Shown here one piece after another: positions 6,190-13,740 of a stretch of 18,744 bases of DNA. Every line of letters starts with the position of its first letter. The stretch's first letter is position 1. Origin of the DNA: DATKMS01 sp041497995 (GTDB lineage: Bacteria > Desulfobacterota > Binatia > HRBIN30); the NCBI GenBank assembly GCA_041497995.1, contig JBGQHM010000087.1, positions 1 to 18,744 on the forward strand, written 5' to 3'. The notes under the pieces are model-generated. The model was not told the origin of the DNA, did no database searches, and saw only the letters and a program-made list of their open reading frames with translations. The position numbers and the translations under genes are program-made.

Positions 6190-7437
6190 CTAGTGCTGCC
6201 GTTCAAATGCAATCGGCAAGCGCCCTAGAACCCGGAAGAGCGAGCGACCCCATTCGAGCTGATCGGTCTGCAGCTTCAGACCACGGAAACGTTGCACCAA
6301 GCCGCCGATCGCTTCCTGCGCTTCCAGGCGCGCCAAATGCGCGCCCAGGCAGAAGTGCACACCGCCGCCGAAGGCAAGGTGGTCGTTGTCGGCGCGCGTG
6401 ATGTCGAAGCGGTCCGGATCTGCAAAGTGTGCCGGATCGCGGTTGGCGCCGGCCAGCAGACACATGACCGGCCGATCGCGCGGGATGACCTTGTCGCCGA
6501 AGCGTGTGTCCTCGCGAGTGACACGGATGGTCAACAGGATCGGTCCGTCGAAGCGGAGACATTCCTCGACGGCGCTTGCGATCAGATCAGGGTTGGCACG
6601 CAGCTTCTCCATTTGGCCGGGGTGCCGGATGAGCGCGAGAACGCCGTTGCCGATGAGGCCGATGGTTGTCTCGAAGCCGGCAATCAGCAGGCCGATCGAC
6701 TGCGAGATCAACTCCGGCGGACTCAAGCGGTCACCGGCTTCCTCGGCACGAATGAGGCCACTGAGCAAATCATCGGACAGGCTGTTGCGCCGCTCGGCGA
6801 TGAGCGCGGTGAAGTAGTCTGCTAGCGCGGTGGCGCCGGCGATGGCGCGCTCGATGACGTCGGAAGGGGAGATCGCGGCGGCGAGCAAGTGCGTCGCGGC
6901 CGCTGTCCACTCGGTGAACTTGTCCCGATCCGCCAGCGGCACGCCCATCAGCTCGCAGATCAACGTCGACGGCACCGGGAGCGCCAGGTCGGCGATGACA
7001 TCCATCTTGCCACGCGGCCCGACGCGATCGAGCAGCTCGCTGACGAGGCTGCGCACGCGCGGCCGCAACCGTTCGATGGCCCGCGGCGTGAAGGCTTGGT
7101 TCATCAGCCGCCGCAGGCGGGCGTGGTCCGGCGGATCCTGCTGCAAGATAAATTGTCCCGGGCCACCCGGAAGAAGTGAGGTGCCAGCGCCGAACACGGT
7201 CCCGTCGGCCATGCGCACACCCGACGGTACTTCCTTCAACATACGGATGACGTCGTCGTAGCGCGTGAGGCGAAACAGGCCGATCGGGGTTTCATTGACG
7301 GGATCGTAACCCCGCAACCGCGCCAGGAGCGGGTACGGATCGGCGCGCAGTGCGGGATCAACGGGGTTCACCCCGAGCCACGGATCGGCCTTCCACTCTG
7401 CGTCTTCGTCGGTGACGGCGGGTAGCTGCGTCGACAT
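6190..7437 (-). CDS. Cytochrome P450 (bacterial soluble class)
   Basis: 415-aa soluble bacterial P450 that would hydroxylate a hydrophobic substrate using electrons from a ferredoxin and reductase. The I-helix oxygen-activation motif is AGFETT, the K-helix ExxR is E-C-L-R in EECLRF, and the haem-binding loop is FGGGVHFCLGAHLARLE with Cys363 as thiolate ligand. The C-helix HARLRRLMNQAFTPR is also typical. There is no membrane anchor. The ATG at 7437 is preceded by GGAGGCAGG at good spacing, so the start is secure. No reductase lies beside it; the 7Fe ferredoxin gene at 13907 in this window could be an electron donor, but that link is speculative. The substrate cannot be read from the sequence. 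The 148-bp gap to the histidine kinase gene upstream (7438-7585) shows no clear promoter. Confidence 0.96.
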   Translation of the reverse strand: MSTQLPAVTDEDAEWKADPWLGVNPVDPALRADPYPLLARLRGYDPVNETPIGLFRLTRYDDVIRMLKEVPSGVRMADGTVFGAGTSLLPGGPGQFILQQDPPDHARLRRLMNQAFTPRAIERLRPRVRSLVSELLDRVGPRGKMDVIADLALPVPSTLICELMGVPLADRDKFTEWTAAATHLLAAAISPSDVIERAIAGATALADYFTALIAERRNSLSDDLLSGLIRAEEAGDRLSPPELISQSIGLLIAGFETTIGLIGNGVLALIRHPGQMEKLRANPDLIASAVEECLRFDGPILLTIRVTREDTRFGDKVIPRDRPVMCLLAGANRDPAHFADPDRFDITRADNDHLAFGGGVHFCLGAHLARLEAQEAIGGLVQRFRGLKLQTDQLEWGRSLFRVLGRLPIAFERQH

Positions 7438-7585
7438 AGACCTGCCTCCTTGGCTGCAACAGTGCTTCAGCGCGATGCCTAGGCGCTACACCGTCGCCGC
7501 CGCTATCACAATACCGGGGACGTTCTGGAAGGAACGCGGAGGGGCATTCGGTGAGGGTGCCGGGCTCTTCGACTGCAGCCGCGCG

Positions 7586-9451
7586 TCAGTGTGCGGCGGC
7601 GTGAACCGGCTCGGCCGCGCTCAAGCGCTCGGGGATGTCATCGGGTCCGGACTTATCGCCGCTGGACTGCCAATTCCTGAGGTCGCGCGGGACCCAGGCG
7701 CGAAACGTCGAGCCCCGACCGACCGCACTCTCGACCGCGACGATTCCACCGAGAAGGTCGAGCAGGCGCCGGACGATATAGAGTCCCAACCCGACACCGC
7801 CATACGTCGCGGCGACGGAGCGGTCAGCTTGGCGGAACGGTTCGAAGATGACTGCCTGAGCGTCGGGCGCGATCCCAATGCCGGTGTCGGTCACCGAGAA
7901 CTCGACGCCCTCGCCCACGGGTTGCGCTGCCACGGTCACGGTGCCGCACGAGGTGAACTTCGCCGCGTTGCCGATCAGATTCTTGAGGACGAGCTTGAGT
8001 TTCACCGTGTCAGTGCAGAGTGGCAAGTTTCTCGGCGGGATGCTCCAAATGAACTCGACAGCGGGCTTCGCCCGCCACGGCCGGGTTTCCACATCGAGAT
8101 CGGTCAACAGATCCGCCAGTGTGGTGTCGCCCAGGTCGAGCGGCACCTTCTTAGTTTCCAGACGGCTGAGATCGAGCGTGGCTTCGATCATTTGTAAGAG
8201 CTCGCGCGAGCTCTTGGCGATGCGTTGCAAGGTGTCTGTTTGCTCGGAAGTGGTGGCGCCAAAGGCTCCGTCGAGGAGTAAGTCGCCGTAACCGATGATC
8301 AGGTTGAGAGGAGTGCGCAGCTCGTGCGACATGGAGGCGACGAAGTCGGACTTGAGCTGGTCGGCCCGTTCCAGCTCCTCGACCAGCCGCGCGTTCGCCA
8401 GCGCCATAGAGCCGAGCTGCGCGATACCGCGACCGATGCGGTGCTGTTTCGGGGTCAGTGGCGGTGCTTGCGTGCGCCAGCTGGCCACCTGGACACCGAT
8501 AATTTCCTGTCCCCGACGGAATGCGAGGAAGACTTGCATCGCGATGCCGACCTGACGCCGCCACTCGGTGGGCAGAACGTCGTGCGGTCCCGCGCCCGCC
8601 TCGACGACGTCGTCACGTTCTAGACTCGCCAGCATTCCGGCGAGGTGACGGCGGGGAACCCGCAGCAGCTGGCTGAGCTCGCGTTCTTCCGCCGAGACGC
8701 CGTACGCGGCGACCGGCACGTACACGTCCTCATGCGGCTGCCACAGCAGCGTCTGGCTGGACTCCGCGCCCAACTCCTCGGCGGTCAACTGACAGAGCCG
8801 CTCCAGGATCACTGGCGTATCGAGCGACGAAATCAGCTCGTGTCCTATGCGGGCCAATGCGGCAGATACCTCGGCCTGCTCCTGCAGCTCAGCGTTCTTC
8901 TCGCGTAGCTCGTCCTCGGCGCGCTGCCATCCGGTCTCGCCAACCTCGGCGCGCCTCCGCTCCGTTCGCGTCCGCTCCACCATGTATCCGTAAAATGCCG
9001 CGACCGTGAACAGAAACGGAATGCGAATCAACGATGGAGATTCCCACAGTGACCAGGTGCCGCCGGCGGCGATCAACAGGTAGACGTACGCAGTGCACAC
9101 GGCGACGGCCCCGATGGCGATGAGGCGGAGGTTTTCCCCGATTGCGGCTAGGAGCAAGATGAAGAAGTAGAGGTAGAAGAACTCGGCGTTAAAACGCCCG
9201 CTGTTGATCAACGCAAGTGTGATCCACGCCGTGTCACCGAGGACGACCCCGACCGCGAACGGCATCGTGCTGGTCTTTTCGTCGGCGAGCTGCGCCAACA
9301 CGACGTTCGACGCCAGCGCCACGGCGAGTAACAGAACGGTTGCCGGCGATGGGATCTGAAAGTTCCCCTCAACCAGGAGCAGGTACGCGGTGGCAACGAT
9401 CAGCGTGTACCGCAACAGGAGAAAGGCGCGGTTTGTGCGCGGTGGCTTCAT
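7586..9451 (-). CDS. Membrane sensor histidine kinase with GAF-like domain
   Basis: 621 aa. Residues about 10-160 hold five or six hydrophobic segments, forming a membrane sensor without a large periplasmic loop. A coiled-coil (about 160-205, rich in E, R and Q) leads to a GAF-like domain (about 205-355), then HisKA with SHELRTPLN (phospho-acceptor His376) and HATPase_c: N-box KNLIGNAAKFT (490-500), G1 DTGIGIA (522-528), F-box FEPFRQ (536-541) and G2 GGVGLGLYIV (551-560). The last ~30 residues are an unstructured tail. It autophosphorylates on His and passes phosphate to a response regulator, but no receiver-domain gene occurs in this window, so it is an orphan kinase. The GAF-like call rests on position and general pattern rather than a specific ligand motif. 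Confidence 0.95.
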   Translation of the reverse strand: MKPPRTNRAFLLLRYTLIVATAYLLLVEGNFQIPSPATVLLLAVALASNVVLAQLADEKTSTMPFAVGVVLGDTAWITLALINSGRFNAEFFYLYFFILLLAAIGENLRLIAIGAVAVCTAYVYLLIAAGGTWSLWESPSLIRIPFLFTVAAFYGYMVERTRTERRRAEVGETGWQRAEDELREKNAELQEQAEVSAALARIGHELISSLDTPVILERLCQLTAEELGAESSQTLLWQPHEDVYVPVAAYGVSAEERELSQLLRVPRRHLAGMLASLERDDVVEAGAGPHDVLPTEWRRQVGIAMQVFLAFRRGQEIIGVQVASWRTQAPPLTPKQHRIGRGIAQLGSMALANARLVEELERADQLKSDFVASMSHELRTPLNLIIGYGDLLLDGAFGATTSEQTDTLQRIAKSSRELLQMIEATLDLSRLETKKVPLDLGDTTLADLLTDLDVETRPWRAKPAVEFIWSIPPRNLPLCTDTVKLKLVLKNLIGNAAKFTSCGTVTVAAQPVGEGVEFSVTDTGIGIAPDAQAVIFEPFRQADRSVAATYGGVGLGLYIVRRLLDLLGGIVAVESAVGRGSTFRAWVPRDLRNWQSSGDKSGPDDIPERLSAAEPVHAAAH

Positions 9452-9636
9452 GGCGGCGGCTCACGGTGCAGGATTGAGGCCAGCCCGAAGTGGGCGGGGA
9501 GAGGCGAAGCAAAACCACACAAGGGCCGGGGTGCGAACATTTTCGTCGTCCCGGAACGTTACCGGATTGTTATCGGCATCGAACCAACACACGCTTGACG
9601 GAATGATGCATCAATGCGGCATGTGTCGGGTCGTTC

Positions 9637-9652
9637 GTACGGGTATCCGTAC
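9637..9652. promoter_or_regulatory. Short palindrome in the gap upstream of the histidine kinase
   Basis: GTACGG-GTAT-CCGTAC is a perfect inverted repeat in the 256-bp non-coding stretch (9452-9707) between the kinase gene and the CoA-transferase gene, both on the minus strand. A second perfect palindrome, TGATGCATCA, lies at 9604-9613. They could be protein-binding sites upstream of the kinase gene. Otherwise I see no gene, RNA or clear promoter in this gap. Confidence 0.3.
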
Positions 9653-9707
9653 TTCTACTGATGCGGCGCGGCGCCGTACTGCCGCGGCACCGCCGGACGC
9701 CGCCTCT

Positions 9708-10907
9708 TCAAATCGTCCCCGCCCGCCGCAGCGTGTTGATCTCGTCGGACGACATGCGGAGGAGATCACGGAGAATCTCTTCGGTGTGCTCGCCGAGTCT
9801 TGGCGGCGACGTCACGCTGGACTCGGTATGTTCGGCGAGCTTGATCGGGCTACCGATCACTTTGACCATGCCGCGTGTCGGGTAGTCGACCTCACGGATC
9901 ACGCCGCGCTCGAAGAGATGTGGATCGCTGGCGACCTCGGGCAACGTACGCACTGGTGCGCTCGGAATGCCGGCGGCTGCGACGGCGCGGGCGACATCGT
10001 CGCGGCGCTGCGCGCAGGTCCACTTCGCGACTTCCGCCTCGATCTGCCGCCAATCTTCGGCGCGCTCCGGGACAGCGTGCCAGCGTTCGTTCGCGAGCAG
10101 ATCATCGCGCGCCATCAGGCGGCACAGGTCGAGCCAATGCTGGTTGGAGACGCACATGATGGCGACGTAGCCATCGACGCACTGGAAGTTGTTGTACGGC
10201 GTGGCGCCACCGACGACGTGACGGTTACCGCTGCGGGTGATTTCGCGATTGAGCTCGTAGAACGGCGCCAGATAGCTGAGGAGGGCAGGGACCGCGGCGT
10301 CGAACATCGCTACCTCGACGCGTTGGCCGCGTCCGGTCTGTTCGCGCGCACGCAATGCGAGCAAGATGCCGGCGACCAAGTGTGTCGCGCCGAGCATGTC
10401 GATGAACGTCGGGCCGCATTTCACGGGGGGCATGTCGGGATAGCCAGTGATCGACATGGCGCCAACGAGTGCCTGAATGGTGAAGTCCATGGCCGGGTAG
10501 CCGACGTAGGGTCCGGTACTCCCAAAGCCGCTGCCGGAGGCGAAGACGATGCGCGGGTTGCGCGCGCTGACGACGTCGTAGCCCAGCCCAAGCCGTTCCA
10601 TGACGCCGGCCGCGAAGTTTTCGACGACGATGTCGGCGTGCTCCGCAAGTTGCAGCAGCAGCTCGCGCCCACGCTCGTGCTTGAGGTTGATGGCCACGCC
10701 CTTCTTGTTGGCGTTCAGCATGAGGAACGGGTAGCTGGCGCCGCCCGGCGAGCGATCCATGCGGCGCAACACGTCGCCCTGCGGCGCTTCGATCTTGATC
10801 ACTGCTGCGCCGTGGTGCGCGAGCAGCAGCGCGCAATACGGGCCGTTGTAGATTTGGCCGAGCTCGAGAACCGTGAGGCCCGCGAGGGGTTGAGCAGGTG
10901 CCGTCAT
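9708..10907 (-). CDS. CaiB/BaiF family CoA-transferase (family III)
   Basis: 399 aa. Family III CoA-transferases move CoA between carboxylic acids through a covalent Asp-acyl anhydride. The N-terminal LAGLTVLELGQIYNGPYCALLLAHHGA and VIKIEAPQGD, the central NANKKGVAINLKHERGRELL and VVENFAAGVMERLGLGYD, and GSGFGSTGPYVGYPAMD are all characteristic. Asp170, in GPTFIDMLGATHLVAGIL, aligns with the catalytic Asp of formyl-CoA transferase. The frame extends to 11006, but the first 33 residues of that extension are Arg/Ser/Ala-rich and unlike the family; ATG 10907 (MTAPAQPLAGL) is the natural start. Divergent from the GST gene. The acid and CoA donor cannot be deduced. Confidence 0.94.
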   Translation of the reverse strand: MTAPAQPLAGLTVLELGQIYNGPYCALLLAHHGAAVIKIEAPQGDVLRRMDRSPGGASYPFLMLNANKKGVAINLKHERGRELLLQLAEHADIVVENFAAGVMERLGLGYDVVSARNPRIVFASGSGFGSTGPYVGYPAMDFTIQALVGAMSITGYPDMPPVKCGPTFIDMLGATHLVAGILLALRAREQTGRGQRVEVAMFDAAVPALLSYLAPFYELNREITRSGNRHVVGGATPYNNFQCVDGYVAIMCVSNQHWLDLCRLMARDDLLANERWHAVPERAEDWRQIEAEVAKWTCAQRRDDVARAVAAAGIPSAPVRTLPEVASDPHLFERGVIREVDYPTRGMVKVIGSPIKLAEHTESSVTSPPRLGEHTEEILRDLLRMSSDEINTLRRAGTI

Positions 10908-10948
10908 GCCGTGGCGTGTAGCAGAGACGGCGGACGCTCGACAGGGGA

Positions 10949-10971
10949 ACGTAGAGTGCCTTGCGCTACGT
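10949..10971. promoter_or_regulatory. Inverted repeat in divergent promoter region
   Basis: ACGTAG (10949-10954) and CTACGT (10966-10971) flank an 11-bp spacer, midway between the divergent CoA-transferase (start 10907) and GST (start 11022) genes. The position suits a shared operator; no strong -10/-35 pair is evident. Confidence 0.3.
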
Positions 10972-11021
10972 GCCGCAGTCGCCGATACTCGCGCCACACG
11001 AGACATCTAAGGAGGAGACCT

Positions 11022-11675
11022 ATGAAGCTCTATAACGCGAACCTGAGCAACTTTGCGTCGAAGTGTCGCCTGGCAATCTACGAGAAGGGCGCGCCGGTGG
11101 AGATCGTCCCGATTCCTGGAGGCGATCTGAAATCGCCTGAGTACCTCAAGATCTATCCAATGGGCAAGACGCCGTCGTTGCAAGTGGACGGGCAGATCAT
11201 CGGCGAATCCGAGATCATCAACGAGTACCTTGAAGAGAAGTTTCCGCAGAAGCCGCTGCTTCCAAAGGATGCGGAGGGACGCGCCCGGTGCCGCAGCATC
11301 AGTCGCTTTCACGATCTCTATCTCGAGCCACCGCTGCGCGCGCTCTTTCCGCAAACGTCGGCCAAGGAAAAGGATCAGAAATTCATCAGCGAGAAGCTCG
11401 CCGAGATCAAGACCCGTCTCGACCAGCTCGAGGTAACATTGTCCGGCGGTCCCTACGCGCTGGGGAGCGCATTCACGTTCGCCGACTGCGCGCTGGTTCC
11501 GACGTGCTTTTTCATGAACATCATGCTGCCGATGCTCGGAGGCGCCGCGTTCACGGAGGGACATCCGAAGCTTGCTGCGTGGTGGACCAAGGTGCAGGAG
11601 CGCCCCACGGTGCAGAAGGTGCTCGGCGAACAGCAGGAAGCGTTGATGCAAATGATGAGTCAGCGGCCCAGCTAG
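11022..11675 (+). CDS. Glutathione S-transferase family protein
   Basis: 217 aa, the usual length for a cytosolic GST. The N-terminal thioredoxin-like half starts KLYNANLSNFASKCRLAIYEKG and carries the glutathione-contacting MGKTPSLQVDG and the GESEIINEYLEE loop (Glu-Ser of the G-site). The C-terminal helical half contains YALGSAFTFADCALVP, the conserved N-capping and hydrophobic-staple region. Ser9 or nearby residues would fill the catalytic Ser/Cys position of theta/zeta-like bacterial enzymes. The start is fixed by AAGGAGGAGA immediately upstream. A much longer frame open back to 9390 runs antisense to the CoA-transferase and is not part of the protein. It probably conjugates or isomerises an electrophile or acyl intermediate linked to the surrounding CoA metabolism, which is inference. 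Confidence 0.94.
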   Translation: MKLYNANLSNFASKCRLAIYEKGAPVEIVPIPGGDLKSPEYLKIYPMGKTPSLQVDGQIIGESEIINEYLEEKFPQKPLLPKDAEGRARCRSISRFHDLYLEPPLRALFPQTSAKEKDQKFISEKLAEIKTRLDQLEVTLSGGPYALGSAFTFADCALVPTCFFMNIMLPMLGGAAFTEGHPKLAAWWTKVQERPTVQKVLGEQQEALMQMMSQRPS

Positions 11676-11686
11676 CCGGGAGCAGC

Positions 11687-11728
11687 GGGCACCGCCCACC
11701 GTGGCAGGGCACCCACGGTGGGTTGCCC
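11687..11728. repeat. Strong stem-loop, REP-like intergenic palindrome
   Basis: CCCACCGTGG (11695-11704) and CCACGGTGGG (11713-11722) are perfect 10-bp arms around an 8-nt loop. The stem continues outward after a small bulge with GGGCA (11687-11691) and TGCCC (11724-11728). It lies between the GST and enoyl-CoA hydratase genes and would attenuate or terminate read-through, or protect the upstream mRNA end. The flank GGGTTGCCCCTACG looks like a class of dispersed intergenic palindromes seen in several uncultured bacterial lineages. Confidence 0.65.
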
Positions 11729-11755
11729 CTACGTCGATGAGATCAGGAGGAAGAC

Positions 11756-12535
11756 ATGGCTTACGAGTTCATCAAGTACGAGAAGCAAGGGCGCATCGCG
11801 CGCATCACCATCAACCGACCCGAGGTGATGAACGCGCTGCATCCGCCGGCGAACGAGGAGCTGTCGGCCGCGTTCGACGACTTTGCCGCGGACCCCGAGT
11901 CGTGGGTGGCGATCATCACCGGCGCGGGAGAGAAAGCGTTCTCCGCCGGCAACGATCTCAAGTACTCGGCGCAGCACGGCATGGGGGCGGTATCGATGGG
12001 CAACGGCGGATTCGGCGGCATCACGGCGCGCTTCGATTTGTTCAAGCCAGTGATCGGCGCCGTCAACGGCCTGGCACTCGGCGGCGGGTTCGAGATCGCA
12101 CTGGCATGCGACATCCTCGTCGCGGCTGACAGCGCGCGCTTCGGTTTGCCCGAACCGCGCGTCGGTCTCGCGGCGCTGGCCGGCGGCATGCAACGCCTGC
12201 CGCGCCATATCCCGCCCAAGATCGCCATGGGTATGATGCTCACGGGCAAGCCGATCCTGGCGCCCGAGGCGCATCGGCTCGGTATCGTCAATGAAGTGGT
12301 ACCGCTGAAGGACCTTGCCACAACCGCTGAGCGGTGGGCGAACGAGATCCTCGAGTGCTCGCCGACCTCAGTGCGTGCGACCAAGCAGGTGGCGACGCTC
12401 AGCCAAGGGTTGCCGCTCGAAGAGGCGACCAAGAAGTCGTACCCGCTCGTCGGCGCGCTGTTCGGTTCGGAAGACATGATGGAAGGCGTGATGGCGTTCG
12501 CACAGAAGCGCAAGCCGGAATGGAAAGGGAAGTGA
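11756..12535 (+). CDS. Enoyl-CoA hydratase
   Basis: 259-aa crotonase with both catalytic acids in place: NGLALGGGFEIALACD carries Glu113 and FGLPEPRVGL carries Glu133, as in true 2-enoyl-CoA hydratases that add water across the double bond. The oxyanion-hole strands are AIITGAGEKAFSAGNDL (52-68) and the GGG segment. The C-terminal RANxxL-like helix region (RATKQVATLSQG, MEGVMAFAQKRKPEWKG) is complete, and the length is standard. AGGAGGAAGAC precedes the ATG. It follows the GST on the same strand after a strong stem-loop. It could hydrate the enoyl-CoA made by an acyl-CoA dehydrogenase, but the only one seen lies 10 kb away and a common pathway is not demonstrated. Confidence 0.95.
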   Translation: MAYEFIKYEKQGRIARITINRPEVMNALHPPANEELSAAFDDFAADPESWVAIITGAGEKAFSAGNDLKYSAQHGMGAVSMGNGGFGGITARFDLFKPVIGAVNGLALGGGFEIALACDILVAADSARFGLPEPRVGLAALAGGMQRLPRHIPPKIAMGMMLTGKPILAPEAHRLGIVNEVVPLKDLATTAERWANEILECSPTSVRATKQVATLSQGLPLEEATKKSYPLVGALFGSEDMMEGVMAFAQKRKPEWKGK

Positions 12536-12540
12536 GGGGT

Positions 12541-12571
12541 TGATTCAGCGAGTCAGTGATTCGGTGAGTCA
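12541..12571. repeat. Two tandem copies of a 15-16 bp unit before the DHPS-like gene
   Basis: TGATTCAGCGAGTCAG is followed directly by TGATTCGGTGAGTCAA, differing at three positions. Each unit begins TGATTC and ends GAGTCA, which are near-inverse complements, so each is also an imperfect dyad. The pair fills most of the 44-bp gap before the ATG at 12580, where a ribosome-binding site would be expected. Confidence 0.6.
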
Positions 12572-12579
12572 ATGGCCCA

Positions 12580-13425
12580 ATGAAGCTCCGCGCCAACCTT
12601 GGTGGCGTCGAGGTCGGCGATGGCTTACCGGTACGCATCGTTGGTGCGATCAACGTCAGTCCGGAATCGTTCTATGGCGGATCAGTGGCGCGCAGCCGCG
12701 GTGCGTTGCAGCGACTAGCGGCGCGGATGGTGGAGGAGGGGGCTGATCTGCTCGATCTCGGCGCCATGAGCACGGCGCCGTACGTGAAAGGGGCGATCAG
12801 CGAGAGTGAGGAGCGTCGTCGCATCACGGTCGCGGTGAACGCCGTCCACGCGGTCGCAGCCGTGCCGATCTCGGTCGATACGCAACGGAGCACGGTGGCT
12901 GCGGCCGGGCTCGACGCCGGTGCGGCGGTGCTCAACGATGTGAGTGGTTTGGGCGCCGACACGGCGATGGCTGGCGTGGCGCGCCAGGCGCAAGGCGTAA
13001 TCCTGATGGCCGCCGAGCAACGCGCCAGCCGCGAAGCGCCCGTGACGATGGTCATGTCGCTATTGCGACGCTGCTGTCGCCGAGCCCGAGCCGCAGGGAT
13101 CGACCGCGAGCGCATCGTGCTCGACCCGGGCATCGGATTCTTTCGGCACGCAGCTGTCCCGTGGTACGAGGTCGACTGCGCTCTGTTGGCGCAGTTGGCG
13201 CGTTTGCGTCAGTTGCGGCGACCGCTGCTCGTGGGCGTGTCGCGCAAATCCTTCATCGGTAAATTGGCTGACCGGGCCGATCCGGCAGACCGATTGTACG
13301 GATCGATCGCTGCGACGGCGATCGCCGTTCTCAACGGCGCCGCGCTCATCCGCACCCACGACGTAGCCGCGACACGCGATGCGGTGCGCATCGCCGCGGC
13401 GGTGAGGGACGCCAGGGAGCAGTAG
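12580..13425 (+). CDS. Dihydropteroate synthase-like protein, archaeal-type motifs
   Basis: 281 aa TIM-barrel pterin-binding enzyme. Landmarks in order: VGAINVSPESFYGG (21-34; metal-binding Asn25), GADLLDLGAMSTAPY (54-68), VPISVDTQRS (95-104, Asp100), VLNDVSGL (117-124), RIVLDPGIGFF (178-188), LLVGVSRKSFIG (216-227, Lys223) and IRTHDV (257-262). Bacterial FolP normally reads NVTPDSFSDGG, GGESTRPG and LMHMQG; here the corresponding places are NVSPESFYGG, GAMSTAPY and LMAAEQ, the style I associate with archaeal dihydropteroate-synthase-related proteins. It could therefore act in folate synthesis or in making a methanopterin-type C1 carrier, which some C1-using bacteria possess. The start lacks a good Shine-Dalgarno; the upstream ATG at 12572 terminates after three codons. 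The stop is 6 bp from that of a convergent small gene. Confidence 0.85.
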   Translation: MKLRANLGGVEVGDGLPVRIVGAINVSPESFYGGSVARSRGALQRLAARMVEEGADLLDLGAMSTAPYVKGAISESEERRRITVAVNAVHAVAAVPISVDTQRSTVAAAGLDAGAAVLNDVSGLGADTAMAGVARQAQGVILMAAEQRASREAPVTMVMSLLRRCCRRARAAGIDRERIVLDPGIGFFRHAAVPWYEVDCALLAQLARLRQLRRPLLVGVSRKSFIGKLADRADPADRLYGSIAATAIAVLNGAALIRTHDVAATRDAVRIAAAVRDAREQ

Positions 13426-13431
13426 TGGCGA

Positions 13432-13578
13432 TCAGTGCTCGGCGCTGTGCGCGCCAGGCGCTTCGTGGTGGGGGTTGACTGCGCGCGAGATGCTGGAGCC
13501 GACGAAGATCGCCAGCAGTGCGAGCAGAACGCCACCCAAGGCTCCTAGGATGCCTCCGCTGTATGACCCGTTCTCCAT
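13432..13578 (-). CDS. Small single-pass membrane protein (48 aa)
   Basis: A 48-codon ORF with a near-ideal ribosome-binding site: AGGAGG six bases before the ATG at 13578. The protein begins MENGSYSGG, has one hydrophobic helix of about 20 residues (ILGALGGVLLALLAIFVG, about 10-27) with small-residue spacing, then SISRAVNP and a His-rich hydrophilic tail (HHEAPGAHSAEH). I do not recognise a family. The tail has five histidines in 12 residues, which could bind metal. It is transcribed toward the DHPS-like gene, the stops being 6 bp apart. The gene was probably missed because of size. Upstream bases 13579-13685 show TGTACA-N17-TACTGT on the minus strand, only a weak promoter match. Confidence 0.65.
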   Translation of the reverse strand: MENGSYSGGILGALGGVLLALLAIFVGSSISRAVNPHHEAPGAHSAEH

Positions 13579-13685
13579 AGTCCGCCTCCTGCGATACCCC
13601 AATATCCGAATGATGCGCGGTACAGTAGCCAGAACGTCCGCGAGTGTACAGAGGTGGAGCTCACCGCTGGCATGTCGGACCTACG

Positions 13686-13715
13686 TTGACCCAACGAAGT
13701 CCAGGAGTCTATATT
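13686..13715 (+). promoter_or_regulatory. Candidate sigma-70 promoter for the ferredoxin unit
   Basis: TTGACC (-35, five of six) and TATATT (-10, five of six) are separated by 18 bp, one of the best consensus pairs in the window. Transcription would start near 13722 and run through the 49-aa ORF into fdxA. It sits in the 328-bp gap (13579-13906) between the small membrane protein gene and fdxA. Confidence 0.55.
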
Positions 13716-13740
13716 CCGGCCGCATGGGGCGACGGATGGA

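Noticed and set aside
10908..11006. N-terminal extension of the CoA-transferase
   Set aside because: It lies in the divergent promoter region and reads as Ser/Arg/Ala-rich sequence; MTAPAQPLAGL at 10907 is the normal family start.
9390..11021. Very long plus-strand open frame leading into the GST (761 aa in total)
   Set aside because: It runs antisense to the histidine kinase N-terminus and the whole CoA-transferase, lacks domain character, and the GST has its own AAGGAGGAGA and ATG at 11022. Such frames are a by-product of GC-rich codon bias.
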